In this document: piece by piece, positions 44,650 to 54,802 of the stretch
How the letters are laid out: each line of letters starts with the position of its first letter
How positions within the stretch are numbered: position 1 is the stretch's first letter
Origin: Exiguobacterium sp. FSL W8-0210
GTDB lineage: Bacteria > Bacillota > Bacilli > Exiguobacteriales > Exiguobacteriaceae
Direction: 5' to 3'
Length of the DNA stretch: 64,000 nucleotides
Assembly (NCBI RefSeq): GCF_038006045.1
Contig: NZ_JBBOUK010000001.1
Coordinates: 2,645,001-2,709,000, forward strand
The notes under the pieces: generated by a model
Told to the model about the DNA's origin: nothing
Databases searched by the model: none
Seen by the model: the letters and a program-made list of their open reading frames with translations, nothing else
Translations under genes and position numbers: made by a program

Positions 44650-46180
44650 ACGTCTCCTCTCAAGATACTGACATACGTACTTAACGGACGTGTGTTCACT
44701 TGGATATCAGAAACATGTTTTCCGATGGAATGGACACGTGATTCCGCGATCGGACTCGTATTCGAACTCAGGTAACGTGCGACGTCTCGAAAGTCATTCG
44801 CGCTGTATAGCTTCTCCTGTGTACATTTCTCGAGTGACTGGTCCAATTGCGGACCATAGTCATGGATGACATTTTCGATGATCGCTAACTGCTCACGCTT
44901 GTAGCGCGGAAATTTTTTGCAGAGTTCTTCCAAGTAATGCGTGGCTTTTTCCTCATCCGTAAAGTGGCCGGTCAGATGTTGTTTAAGCTCGTCGATGCCA
45001 TGTGAACGATCCCTTAGATGATGACGGCTCTGAATCAATTTCCCTCTTTCTGAACTGACGGGATGATCCGCAATCACTTTCCCTTCCGGCTGTGTCCGGA
45101 TGAGCAGTCGGTTAGCGTCAGTCAACTCGATAAAGACGGTGTTGGCCGCATAGGAAGAATAGGTCCCGAGAGGGACTGAATAACGATTGGAACGGTATCG
45201 AATCGTATTGTCCTTGCTAACGTTCCTTGCTATACTCGACACATGGGTACTTTCATATGAGAGTAACGAATGGACCGGTTGTAAGTGTTGTTTTTCGAAG
45301 GAGAACACTTCAGCTGGTCTTTTTTTCGTTGTCTGATGGACATTATGATTTCCTGTCCGTGCTAGCCACTGCGACGCCCGTCGATTCCAATCTTCGATGT
45401 TCGAATACACACGGCTATCCGCAAAGTTTCCTTTGATATACTTGACGACGTTCTCGATCATTCCTTTAGATTCTGGGTCCGCACGCCTGCACAAATGGAC
45501 GTTGAATTTTCTTTGCTGCACATATTGTTGGAATTCAGAGGTCAATAGGAGTTCACCTGCATTTTCACTGACCGCAATCAGATGATCTTGATCGTAGACA
45601 ATTTCGGTTGTCCGTCCGCCGTAAAACTGGAAGGCATTCTCATGACAACGTATAGCGTCTCGTGTCGTGAATGGTCTGTTCTGCCACTCCATATACTTCA
45701 TGCGAGAGTGAGCGAGCACGAAAGCGATGAAGTATAACTTGATTTCTTTGTTACTCTTCGTTCTTTGCTTCGTTTCTCCCCAGTCAACTTGGAGTTGTTT
45801 TCCCATCGGTTGTTCAGGAATCGCCTCGTATTGGCGTACCTTCCGTTTTTTATCGATTTGATTTACTTCGCGTATTTCTCTGACATACGTCCTGACGGTG
45901 CTTCCACCGACTAGAAGTTCCGGATATCTTTCCAGTAACCAATCATGGATTTGAGCGCTGCTGAGGTGTGGGAACTCCTCTAACCAGGCTACTATCCAGT
46001 CTTTGTACGGATCCAACTTTTTGACCCTCGATTGCGATAACTCTTCTGAATGACTTTTCACTTCTTCGAAAGTCATGTTCAAATACTTATAGACCGTAGG
46101 TCTTGAGATTTTAAGTTCTTTTGCAATTTGAGCAATCTTAAATTTTTTTGATGTGACTGATGGATTTTGATATGTAGCAT
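44646..46180 (-). pseudogene. istA: IstA of the second IS21-type element, N-terminal frameshift
   Basis: The 478 residues from 46082 contain the DDE core ('QVDWGETKQR', 'YDQDHL', 'DPESKGMIENVVKYIKGNF'). The N-terminal HTH ('FKIAQIAKELKISRPTVYKYL') lies just upstream in the same frame, but the likely start, ATG 46180 after GGAGGAAA, is one base out of frame. Adding one base to the run of seven A (T at 46143-46149) joins them. Either a deletion in a homopolymer, a slippage-dependent expression signal, or a sequencing error. Confidence 0.72.
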
Positions 46181-46496
46181 TAACTTTTCCTCCAACGTTT
46201 TTCCTTCCAGATCAAATAATGACAGTCACTATTTTACTAGAGTTCTAAATAAATTGAGCAAAAGTGTAAAGCGTCATCGAGCAAAAACCGTCAACTAAAT
46301 TCTAACGGTTACAATCCCGTCTCGTCAGAGATGGCTTTGATTGTCCATCCTTTGCTTCTTAACTCACGAATCATAAAAAAATCCCTCACTTCGGATCATG
46401 TCTCACACTCCATTTTCAGGTTGTCAGAATCATTATCCGTTAATTTGAGGGATTTTTAATACATTGATACAAGGGATTTTAACAGCGTTGATTACA

Positions 46497-46840
46497 AGCA
46501 ACATCGATAAGTAAATCTAAATCACGAAACATCCGTAGCCCAATCGAATGATAAATTTTTTGTCCAATGACGGGTCCCTTCAAATAAATTAAAGGGATAT
46601 CATTAGAAGAAAATACTTTAACAATAAAAATAAGCTCTTTAGTCAAATTCAATAGTTGAAAATATATCATTTGTTTCTCAGTTTTTATATTCGTTTTCCT
46701 CTCAAAATATGGATAATCATTTGCAGAAAGTAAAGAATGTAACCTATGGTAAGTAACTAATTCAAAAATATCATTATTTTTTTCAATATTTTATTTAACG
46801 CCCTAAACAATTTCTCGACATCTGTATGGCTATACATCAT
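46497..46840 (-). pseudogene. Nucleotidyltransferase-family gene, frameshifted and truncated
   Basis: From ATG 46840 (after AAAGGAG) the frame reads 'MMYSHTDVEKLFRALNKILKK'. It must then gain one base at the A7 run (46777-46783) to continue as 'NDIFELVTYHRLHSLL...IPLIYLKGPVIG...LRMFRDLDLLID'. 'LKGP' and 'R.FRDLDLLI' are the nucleotidyltransferase motifs of the family found in surface-polysaccharide loci. The rest of the gene is removed by the IS21-type element. Dead in two ways. Confidence 0.75.
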
Positions 46841-46971
46841 TAAAAATCTCCTTTAGTTAATATAGTCGTATATTCCTATATCACTTTCTTAAAAGATTTA
46901 TAGAATGCCAGTAATAAAAAAATTTAGGTAGTTCTAACTGTAAATGTAAAATATATTTTTGTTAAACTTGA

Positions 46972-48312
46972 GAGAGCGTAAAATATCTTGTGTAAATGAA
47001 TAAATAGAAAAAGGAAGACCTTTTCTTGTAGAATTAAGTCACCACAACCCATTCACAGAAAAGAGGCCTTCCCTATGACTCAGTTTACAACAGATATCAT
47101 GCAAGCTCTAGTAAAAAAAGAAGACATCTCCGAAGTTTTCCGCAAGCATCTGGAGACAGCGGTCAATACGCTCCTTCAGACCGAACTCACAGCTTTCCTG
47201 GATTACGAAAAATATGACCGCATCGGCTTCAACTCCGGCAATTCCCGGAATGGCGTCTACACGCGGACACTCCATACGGAGTACGGGGATTTAAACCTGT
47301 CGATTCCACGTGACCGGAACGGCGAATTCAACCAACAGACGGTCGCTCCATACAAGCGCTCAAACGATACGCTGGAATCTTTCGTCATTCACATGTTCCA
47401 GAAAGGCGTCACGATGTCCGAGATCTCGGATCTGATTGAGAAGATGTACGGCCATCACTACACCCCGCAAACGATTTCCAATATGACGAAAGCGATGAGT
47501 GAACAGGTCGAAGCGTTTAAATCTCGTCCGTTGGATAAGCGCTATGCCTGTGTCTATCTGGATGCGACTTACATTTCCCTCAAGCGCGACACCGTCTCCA
47601 AGGAAGCCGTCTATATCGCAGTTGGCATCCGGGAGGATGGCTCGAAAGAAGTCCTGGCTTATACAGTGGCGCCCACGGAATCCGCGTTCGTTTGGGAAGA
47701 AGTCCTATTGGACTTAAAGGAGCGCGGTGTCGAAGAGGTGCTTCTGTTTATCTCCGACGGCTTGAAAGGCATCACCGATCGCATCTTTGCGGTTTTTCCG
47801 GATGCCAAGTATCAAGCGTGCTGCGTCCATCTGTCGCGCAACATCTCCCACAAAGTCCGTGTCGCTGACCGGCCAGAAATCTGTGAAGACTTCAAATCGG
47901 TGTACCGGGCGGAAAGCCGGAAACTGGGCGAAGAGGCACTGAAAGCCTTTGTCGAGAAATGGAAAACCGCCTATCCGAAAGTGACAAGATCATTGGAATC
48001 CAATCCCTTTATTTTCACCTTCTACGACTTCCCAAAATCGATTTGGCGAAGCATCTATTCGACAAACCTCATCGAGTCGTTCAATAAGAAAGTGAAGAAA
48101 TACAGCAAGCGCAAGGAGCAATTCCCGAACGAAGATTCCTTGGACCGCTTCCTGGTTTCCCAATTCGAAATCTATAATCAGAACTTCTCCACCCGTTGCC
48201 ATATCGGATTCGATCAAGCTCGTGCAGAGCTGGTTGAGATGTTCAAACAGGCTTAATCAACATATATACAAGAAAAGGATTTACTTATTTACACATAATT
48301 ATTGACGGTCTC
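46972..48312 (+). mobile_element. IS256-type insertion sequence, intact
   Basis: A 1341-bp element with imperfect inverted repeats starting GAGAGCGT / GAGACCGT and sharing TGTGTAAAT, flanked by a perfect 8-bp duplication AAACTTGA (46964-46971 and 48313-48320). The intact duplication indicates a simple, fairly recent insertion. Confidence 0.93.
47075..48256 (+). CDS. IS256-family transposase
   Basis: A full-length 393-residue Mutator-type transposase. DDE residues are visible in 'VYLDATYISLKRD', 'FISDGLKGITD' and 'YSTNLIESFNKKVKK'. Also present is the family motif 'CCVHLSRNI'. It is uninterrupted, so probably active. Confidence 0.93.
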   Translation: MTQFTTDIMQALVKKEDISEVFRKHLETAVNTLLQTELTAFLDYEKYDRIGFNSGNSRNGVYTRTLHTEYGDLNLSIPRDRNGEFNQQTVAPYKRSNDTLESFVIHMFQKGVTMSEISDLIEKMYGHHYTPQTISNMTKAMSEQVEAFKSRPLDKRYACVYLDATYISLKRDTVSKEAVYIAVGIREDGSKEVLAYTVAPTESAFVWEEVLLDLKERGVEEVLLFISDGLKGITDRIFAVFPDAKYQACCVHLSRNISHKVRVADRPEICEDFKSVYRAESRKLGEEALKAFVEKWKTAYPKVTRSLESNPFIFTFYDFPKSIWRSIYSTNLIESFNKKVKKYSKRKEQFPNEDSLDRFLVSQFEIYNQNFSTRCHIGFDQARAELVEMFKQA

Positions 48313-48397
48313 AAACTTGAGTAAAAAGAATCAAAAAAAACACATATGATTGATGTTACAATTATCTCTATAAATAATCATAAAGAAGGTTTTTTAA

Positions 48398-49246
48398 ATT
48401 AAAAATACTTTTATAGATTTATCTAACGATGATGTAAAAAAAATTCAGACGTTAATGTTAGCACATCTAACATATTTTTTAGATGACAATGATATCTCTT
48501 ATCACATTATCGCTGGAACATTATTAGGTGCAGTAAGACATAAAGGATTTATACCGTGGGATGATGATATTGATATTGCGATTAAAAGAAAAGATTATGA
48601 TCGATTATTGAAAACATTTAAAAATTGCGATTTATTCTTTTTACAAAGTTGGCATAGTGACGAAAATTACGGACAGCCATTTTGTAAGTTGAGATTAAAT
48701 AATTCTATTTATCAAGAATATTCTGCTAAAAAAACTGATATTCATCATGGTATTTATATTGATATCTTTCCACTTGACGAAGTTTCTCAAAATAAATTTG
48801 TATATATGTTGCAGAAATATCTAGGTTCCTGCCTTCAAAAAATCATTTCAATTAAATCTAAATATATATATGAAGAAAGTAAATTTAAAAAAGCAATTAA
48901 GTTACTTATTTTTTATATTACGTTCTTAGTTAAGAAAAAATGTTTGATTCAATCTTTCGAATTTATTAATAAGTATTTATCTAGATATAATTCTTCAAAT
49001 AGATTAGTTTGTACAGGTGGATCTTATGGTTTCAATAAAGAAATTGTCTATAAAGAATGGTTTAATTCTTTCAAATTAATTCCTTTTGAAAACATAATGG
49101 TTAAAGCCCCCTGTAATTATACTGACTATTTGAAGAATTTATACGGTGATTACAATAAACTTCCTTCTGTAAATAATAGAGTGGGCAGACATCGTGTACT
49201 CGTAAAAAAAATATCAATTAGTCAATATAACTTATTGAAAAAATAA
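48398..49246 (+). CDS. LicD-family phosphotransferase with a probable ATT start
   Basis: A LicD/nucleotidyltransferase protein that adds phosphocholine or a similar group to surface glycans. 'AGTLLGAVRHKGFIPWDDDIDIAI' is the family active-site block. Only ATG 48455 is canonical, but it lacks a ribosome binding site and would cut off conserved residues. The frame is open upstream as 'NTFIDLSNDDVKKIQTLM', matching the LicD N-terminus, and AGAAGG lies at a proper distance before an ATT codon at 48398. So ATT is the start, or an ATG was mutated. The gene is very AT-rich, like the EPS cassette. Confidence 0.78.
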   Translation: MKNTFIDLSNDDVKKIQTLMLAHLTYFLDDNDISYHIIAGTLLGAVRHKGFIPWDDDIDIAIKRKDYDRLLKTFKNCDLFFLQSWHSDENYGQPFCKLRLNNSIYQEYSAKKTDIHHGIYIDIFPLDEVSQNKFVYMLQKYLGSCLQKIISIKSKYIYEESKFKKAIKLLIFYITFLVKKKCLIQSFEFINKYLSRYNSSNRLVCTGGSYGFNKEIVYKEWFNSFKLIPFENIMVKAPCNYTDYLKNLYGDYNKLPSVNNRVGRHRVLVKKISISQYNLLKK

Positions 49247-49541
49247 ATAGTTGATTATTAAACTAGTATGTAAATATGTCGTTTTATAAAAATTGAGTGC
49301 AAACCTCTTCCAAAATGGAACCTTACGCTGATTCTAATAAAAATACTTCCGCTAAGTAGATTGTTAATTTTAAAATGTCCTATTCGCTTTGAATCATTAA
49401 TTAAATAGTAGCCTCCTTCAACCTAATTAATGTCTTTCTGCATTGATAGGGTTGAAGAAAACTATATGATTCAACTTACGCAATGTAATAAATGTTTAAT
49501 GTCCAAATACTTAAAGATAAATTTTACTAAAATCAAAATGT
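49247..49541. other. Intergenic region with an ISL3-end-like fragment
   Basis: An imperfect inverted repeat (TTCAACC / GGTTGAA, about 49427-49459) could be a weak terminator. CTTACGCAATGT at 49475-49486 matches 12 bases of the ISL3-type terminal repeat seen at 40544. No gene is seen. Confidence 0.4.
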
Positions 49542-50248
49542 TTACACTTTATATTTTCCTATAAATTCACCTTTAATTTTTAGTAGTGTTTCAACACTTA
49601 AATCAAAACTATTTTCTTTTACACTAAAGTAAAATTTAATTTTTGGTTCTGTACCGGATGGGCGAAGTGTAATCCATGCTTCATCTTCCAGGTGTATCTT
49701 CAATACGTTCGATGTTGGCAAGTTGATACGAGTAATTTCGTTCGTCTTAAGATTAATGCTTTGACTTAGTAGATAATCCTCGACCATCACGACTCTTTTA
49801 CCTGCAATTTCATTCATAGGTGCTTGTCGGACTTGTTCCATCATTTCTTGAATTTGCGTTGCACCATCTTTACCTTTTAACGTCAATGAGATGAGATCTT
49901 CTTGATAGTACCCATATTGCTCCATTAAGTTAAGTAAGGCATCGTACAATGTCATTCCTTGTTCATGATAATATGATGCGACTTCTGCAATAAATACAGC
50001 TGCTTGAACAGCATCTTTATCACGAACGAATTCTTTAATCAGATAGCCGTAGCTTTCTTCATAACCAAATAAGAACGTATTTGAAGATTGTTCTTCAAAT
50101 TGTTTAATCTTTTCTCCGATGAATTTGAATCCAGTTAATGTATCAATTGTCTCCATACCATAATCGGTAGCGATCTTACGACCAATTGTATTTTGCAATA
50201 GGTTTGTGCAGTGAATTGCAGAAAAAAGTACAGAACTTTGCCAGGCAT

Positions 50249-50965
50249 TCAATTTCTTGATAATGCGTGAGTGACACGATAACTGTCACCCGTGAAGGTT
50301 AAAATGTGCGCATGATGGATCACGCGATCGACGAGTGCTGACGTCAATCTTGGATCTGCGAAAACACGATTCCATTGACTGAATTCTAGATTTGAAGTGA
50401 TGATGATGCTTTTCTTTTCGTACCAGTCTGTTATGAGATGGAAAAGGAGCTCTGCTGACTCTTTGGATAATGGAAGATAGCCCATTTCATCTAAGACGAT
50501 CAGGTCCGCAGAATCGAGACGTGCGTGGAAGCTACTCAGCTTTCCATCACGCCATGCTTTGGTGAGTTGCTCTACGAGCTCCGAAACACGAAAAAACCGC
50601 ACCTCCTTTCCTTTACGACAGGCTTCCCGTCCTAAACCAATCGCAAGATGTGTCTTCCCAGTGCCAGGGGCACCTGTGAGCACCACGTTTTGTTGATGAT
50701 CGATGAAAGAGAGCGACATTAATTCTTCTTTCTTGAGATGACGGGGAAAGTAAATGTTGTCATGCCAACGATAGTCTTCGAGCGATTTGTTATTGATGAA
50801 CTTTGCTTTTTTTATAAGTCGCTCTGCCTTCGCTTCTTCACGAAGCCTCATCTCCATTTCAAAAAGTGTCAGGAGAAACGTCTCGGACGATTCCATCGGA
50901 ATCGTTTCGTAAATTTCAGCGACGTAAGCGAGCCGAAGGGATTTGCACATCTCTTTTAGATTCAC
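50249..50965 (-). CDS. istB: IS21-type ATPase helper (IstB)
   Basis: A 238-residue AAA+ ATPase with GAPGTGKTH and LIVLDEMGYL. ATG overlaps the istA stop by 4 bases, the usual IS21 arrangement. Confidence 0.93.
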   Translation of the reverse strand: MNLKEMCKSLRLAYVAEIYETIPMESSETFLLTLFEMEMRLREEAKAERLIKKAKFINNKSLEDYRWHDNIYFPRHLKKEELMSLSFIDHQQNVVLTGAPGTGKTHLAIGLGREACRKGKEVRFFRVSELVEQLTKAWRDGKLSSFHARLDSADLIVLDEMGYLPLSKESAELLFHLITDWYEKKSIIITSNLEFSQWNRVFADPRLTSALVDRVIHHAHILTFTGDSYRVTHALSRN

Positions 50966-52398
50966 GACTGCACCTCACTCTGCCACGGTCGATTCAAACT
51001 GTCATACTTGCTCCAGTCGACATCGTAGGGGTGCTCTTCGATGTCAGAATAGGCATCGCTTTGGCTCAGTAGCTCATACAATCGTTCATCGATTTCAGTG
51101 ATTGAATGCAGGACTAATCTAGACCGTAGCCATCCCAGTCTTTCTCTACGTATCATCAGATTTTGGATGTTCAGATACTCTCGAATTCGTCCAGGGAGGT
51201 ACTCCGCGTGACGTGAATGACCATAACTACGTGGCTTTTTGTACCATTCGTTGAGAATGCTTTCCCAAGGTAACGCCCGTTTCGTCATCATATAAGGTCG
51301 TTTTTCTTCGTACAGGATTTCTCCATGACGAGAAATGATTTTCATATCGTCCCATTTTAGGATTGCTCTCACTTGTCCATGTCGGGAACCCGATGGAACG
51401 AGAATCTTTGTTTGATCGATGGTCACTTCTCCATATTTGTTCACCTTCAAGAGTTCCTCTCTAAACACTGGAAAATCTTCTTCCGGCAGTCGAAGGAGGT
51501 GCTTCTGCTCTTCCACAACGAGATCTTTGATCCGTACTTTCTTTTCGTAATGGATACGTTCCATGTCATCCCTGAGGGATGATGCGAGGCGCCGATTCAA
51601 CGACTCGAAGTCATTCATGATAGGAGAAGGAACTAGGAAGTTGTAACGGACATAGCCGACCTTGTTTTCGACGCTTCCTTTCTCATTCCCACTGTACGGA
51701 TTACAGCTTTGAACCTGGAAACCATAGTGCGCCACGAATTGCTGAAAGGCATCCGTATAAACGGCTTCTTCTTTTGTTGTCCGTACTTTAGCGACAGCTG
51801 CCGGGAGATTGTCGATTCGTAATTGTTGCGGCACGCCTCCGATTTCTTCGAACAGTCTCTTCAATCCGGTCAGGAAACATTCCTGGTTCTCTGCTGGTAA
51901 TGCAACCGCAGCTGTTCGATTGCTATATGGCATGGATAGGATCAAGCAATGCACATCGACCGCATGACTATCCTTCACGACTTCCATGACACCAAAATCT
52001 ACTTGTGCTTCTCCGGGAGGGTGGGCCAATCGTTCGAATCGACTATCGTTTTCTACATCGCGACCTAGTCGCCATTCTTTTATAAATTGACAGACGGTCC
52101 GGTAGGACCCTTCAAATCCATATGTACATAAGGTCTCATATAGTTTTTTATTGGTTCGCCGTTGTTTCTTTTTCATCATCGCATCTTCCTGTAGCCAGTC
52201 CTCAATCATCTCGCCCCAACGGGTGCCATACATCATGCCTCGCTTGGAAGAAGAACTTTCTTTTGGTAGAAAAGACTCATCGGCATATTTTTTAGCAGTT
52301 CGCCAGTTCAGGTTAAGATCTTTCGCGATTTTATTGATGGAATAGGATTTATGGTTCCTTAAAAATTTGATACAATTGATTTCGGACATTGTTAGCAT
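50962..52398 (-). CDS. istA: IS21-type transposase (IstA)
   Basis: A 478-residue protein from ATG 52398 (AAGGAG nine bases upstream; an ATG three codons later is also possible). The N-terminal HTH ('SINKIAKDLNLNWRTAKKY') and DDE core ('AQVDFGVMEV', 'RIDNLPAAV', 'NEKGSVENKVGYVR') are complete. The frame extends upstream to 52530 but without a suitable start. Confidence 0.92.
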   Translation of the reverse strand: MLTMSEINCIKFLRNHKSYSINKIAKDLNLNWRTAKKYADESFLPKESSSSKRGMMYGTRWGEMIEDWLQEDAMMKKKQRRTNKKLYETLCTYGFEGSYRTVCQFIKEWRLGRDVENDSRFERLAHPPGEAQVDFGVMEVVKDSHAVDVHCLILSMPYSNRTAAVALPAENQECFLTGLKRLFEEIGGVPQQLRIDNLPAAVAKVRTTKEEAVYTDAFQQFVAHYGFQVQSCNPYSGNEKGSVENKVGYVRYNFLVPSPIMNDFESLNRRLASSLRDDMERIHYEKKVRIKDLVVEEQKHLLRLPEEDFPVFREELLKVNKYGEVTIDQTKILVPSGSRHGQVRAILKWDDMKIISRHGEILYEEKRPYMMTKRALPWESILNEWYKKPRSYGHSRHAEYLPGRIREYLNIQNLMIRRERLGWLRSRLVLHSITEIDERLYELLSQSDAYSDIEEHPYDVDWSKYDSLNRPWQSEVQS

Positions 52399-53649
52399 TC
52401 CTTTCATCTCCTTAACGTTCTTGTTTCGCAACTTAAACGTTAGGATGAAGTTGTGGGTGCTGGCAAGTCCTTTTCTTTTTTCGCAAAAGGAGTGCAGAAC
52501 TGTGTACGTTTCCGTCGCACAAGTCTGCACTCCTATTCTGCATTACACACCAATCTCAGAAGTAACGATTGTTTTTAAGACAGCACCATCCATAGGAAGA
52601 CTTCCTGCTCGCTTTTTCTGCTCCAAAATGTAGTGTAGCATTAGTGCGCCCGCTTGATTTCCTGTTAAGACTTCATATTGTCCTTTAGCGTTCTTCACAG
52701 CAACACCAAGTCGATCTGCATCTGGATCAGTTGCGAGTAATAAATCCGCATCGTGCTCTTTTCCATAACGAATCGCATATTCAAAGGCCGCACGTTCTTC
52801 TGGATTCGGCGAATCGACGGTCGAGAATTCTGGATCTGGAGTCATCTGCTCTGTTACCAAAATGACATTTTCAAAACCAAATCGCTTTAGCCCTTCTGGA
52901 ACAAGATGATGCGCCGTTCCGTGAAGTGGCGTAAATACGATTTTCATATTTGCCTTTGTAACTTTTCGCAATTGAAGTGTGTCCAGTGCAGCTAGATATG
53001 CTCGATCAAACTCGTCACCAATCATTTGCAACAAACCGGTTTTCAAAAGCGTTTCGTACTCCACAAACGGAATCGTTAATTCGTTTTCAATTTGGTTGAT
53101 GTACGAAGTAATGACATCCGCCATTTCAAGCGGCATTTGACCACCATCTTCTGCATAAATCTTAATTCCATTGTATTCAGGCGGATTATGACTTGCGGTG
53201 ATAACAATCCCTGAAAATGTATTCAGATAGCGAATTGAGAAAGATAACTCTGGCGTCGGACGTAGCGCGTCGAAAACATACGATTTGATATTATAATGTC
53301 CTAGTACTTGAGCAATTTCCATCGCAAACTCTGCTGATTTGTGACGCGAATCATACGCAACGACTACTCCACGTTTCATTGCTTCTTCGCCTTGTTCAAC
53401 AATATAACGGGCAAGTCCGTCGATTGCTTTACGAACAGTGTAGATATTCAAGCGATTTGTACCGACTCCTAGCTCACCACGCATCCCACCTGTTCCGAAC
53501 TCTAACGATTTATAAAAGCGCTCTTCTAATTCTGATGTCTGATTTAAAATAGAATCCAATTCTGCTTTCAATTCAGAATCAAGATGGTTATATGTATTCC
53601 ATTGTTGTGCCTTTTCAAGATAATTCATATTGTCCTCCATAACATTTAG

Positions 53650-54609
53650 TCACTGTTTATGACCGACTTCACTTGTAATCCATTCCATTTGCCCTGAAGT
53701 AACAATGATGTTACTCGTCTTTTTAGTAACGATTAAATGATCACCTTTAGTTACTTCTAATGACGCTTCATCAGTTTGAAGAATTCCTGACCCTTCAATA
53801 ATTGTCATTAACGAAAAGTGAGTTCGTTTTGGGTACACATATCCTTCATTTACGCGATGATGATACACGTCAAACTCGGGTGATTGAACAAGCGTACGAA
53901 TCATTCCCGCATGAACTAATTGTTCAGATGGTTGCGCAAGCACCGGGATATTAGGAACCGTTGTCACAGCAAGTGCTTTCTCTAAATGAAGTTCTCGTTT
54001 ATTCCCCTTATCATCCGTTCGATCAAAATCGTATACACGATATGTAGTATCACAAGATTGTTGCGTCTCAAGAATCATGATTCCCTTGCCAATTGCGTGA
54101 ATCGTTCCACTTTCGACAAAAACAAAATCACCTTTCTTGACGGGTTGTCTTTTGAGCAAATCAGACCATTTTTCGTTAGCAACTGCAGTTTCTAGCTCTG
54201 ATTTGGTCTGAGCAGTATGTCCAAGAATGAGTTCAGATCCCGGATCAGCATCAAGTACATACCAACATTCCGTTTTACCAAATCGTTCTCCTTCTAAACT
54301 GTACGCTTGTTCATCATTCGGATGAACTTGTACAGACAAATCATCTTTAGCATCCAGTATTTTAACGAGTAGAGGAAATGTCTCATGAGTGAAATCACCA
54401 AATAGTTCTTGACGATGGTTTGCCCAGAGTTCAGATAATGTATGACCCGAATAAGTGCCATTAATAATTGTGTTTTCGCCATTTTGATGCGCCGAAATTC
54501 CCCAACACTCACCGATCGTACCGTGAGGAATTTCATAATTAAACTCTTCTTTAAGTCGTTGACTTCCCCAAATACGTTCTTGAAAAATAGGTTCTAATTT
54601 TAGTATCAT
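53650..54609 (-). CDS. manA: Mannose-6-phosphate isomerase, class I
   Basis: A 319-residue cupin-fold zinc enzyme. 'SVQVHPNDEQA' and 'GKTECWYVLDA' supply the zinc ligands and 'FVESGTIHAIG' the active-site strand. It converts fructose-6-phosphate to mannose-6-phosphate for GDP-mannose. ATG 54609 follows GGAGAAG. It lies 21 bp upstream of pgcA and shares its operon, with manC upstream; together they feed mannosyl precursor to the EPS. Confidence 0.93.
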   Translation of the reverse strand: MILKLEPIFQERIWGSQRLKEEFNYEIPHGTIGECWGISAHQNGENTIINGTYSGHTLSELWANHRQELFGDFTHETFPLLVKILDAKDDLSVQVHPNDEQAYSLEGERFGKTECWYVLDADPGSELILGHTAQTKSELETAVANEKWSDLLKRQPVKKGDFVFVESGTIHAIGKGIMILETQQSCDTTYRVYDFDRTDDKGNKRELHLEKALAVTTVPNIPVLAQPSEQLVHAGMIRTLVQSPEFDVYHHRVNEGYVYPKRTHFSLMTIIEGSGILQTDEASLEVTKGDHLIVTKKTSNIIVTSGQMEWITSEVGHKQ

Positions 54610-54802
54610 GTCTTCTCCTTATGTATAATATATTAATAATTTCTCATCTGATAGTCACAAGCAGTTTGAAGGACTTTCTGACAGAAGGTACTTCAGCGCT
54701 CCATAATTTTTTTGCTTCATTTTCTCTGTATGGCTAAAAGATATTTTTAACGCTGATATTTCACTCAAACCTATACTTATATTACTCAACTAAATAAAAA
54801 TA

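Larger units (their letters stand above)
43634..46496 (-). mobile_element. Second, distinct IS21-type element
   Basis: The ends are inverted: TGTCAACAGCGG..TTAAAATCCC..ATTAAAAATCCCT at the left and the complement of TGTAATCAACGCTG-TTAAAATCCC..ATTAAAAATCCCT at the right, each with a repeated internal TTAAAATCCC unit as in IS21 termini. It carries istA and istB. Left flank is istA of another element and right flank a nucleotidyltransferase gene, with no matching target duplication, so a deletion followed insertion. The exact outer bases are uncertain by a few nucleotides. Confidence 0.82.
50187..52548 (-). mobile_element. IS21-type element, intact, inserted in pgcA
   Basis: About 2.36 kb with related ends (TGTATTTTGCAATAGG and TGTAATGCAGAATAGG) and a 6-bp target duplication ACCAAT (50181-50186, 52549-52554). 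Contains complete overlapping istA and istB. The same element, truncated, lies at 40520-43633 in the same orientation. Confidence 0.92.
49542..53628 (-). pseudogene. pgcA: Phosphoglucomutase/phosphomannomutase gene interrupted by IS21
   Basis: The N-terminal part (53628 to 52549) contains the phosphoserine loop TASHNPPEYNG and metal loop DPDADR. The C-terminal part (50186 to 49542) contains 'DTLTGFKFIGEKI' and the phosphate-binding RPSGTEPK. Removing 50187-52548 and one 6-bp duplicate restores '...TIVTSEIG-RKIATDYG...' exactly, giving a normal-length enzyme of about 570 residues. ATG 53628 follows GGAGG. It interconverts hexose-6- and hexose-1-phosphates for UDP-glucose or GDP-mannose. Another mutase must serve if this pathway is still used. 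Confidence 0.9.
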
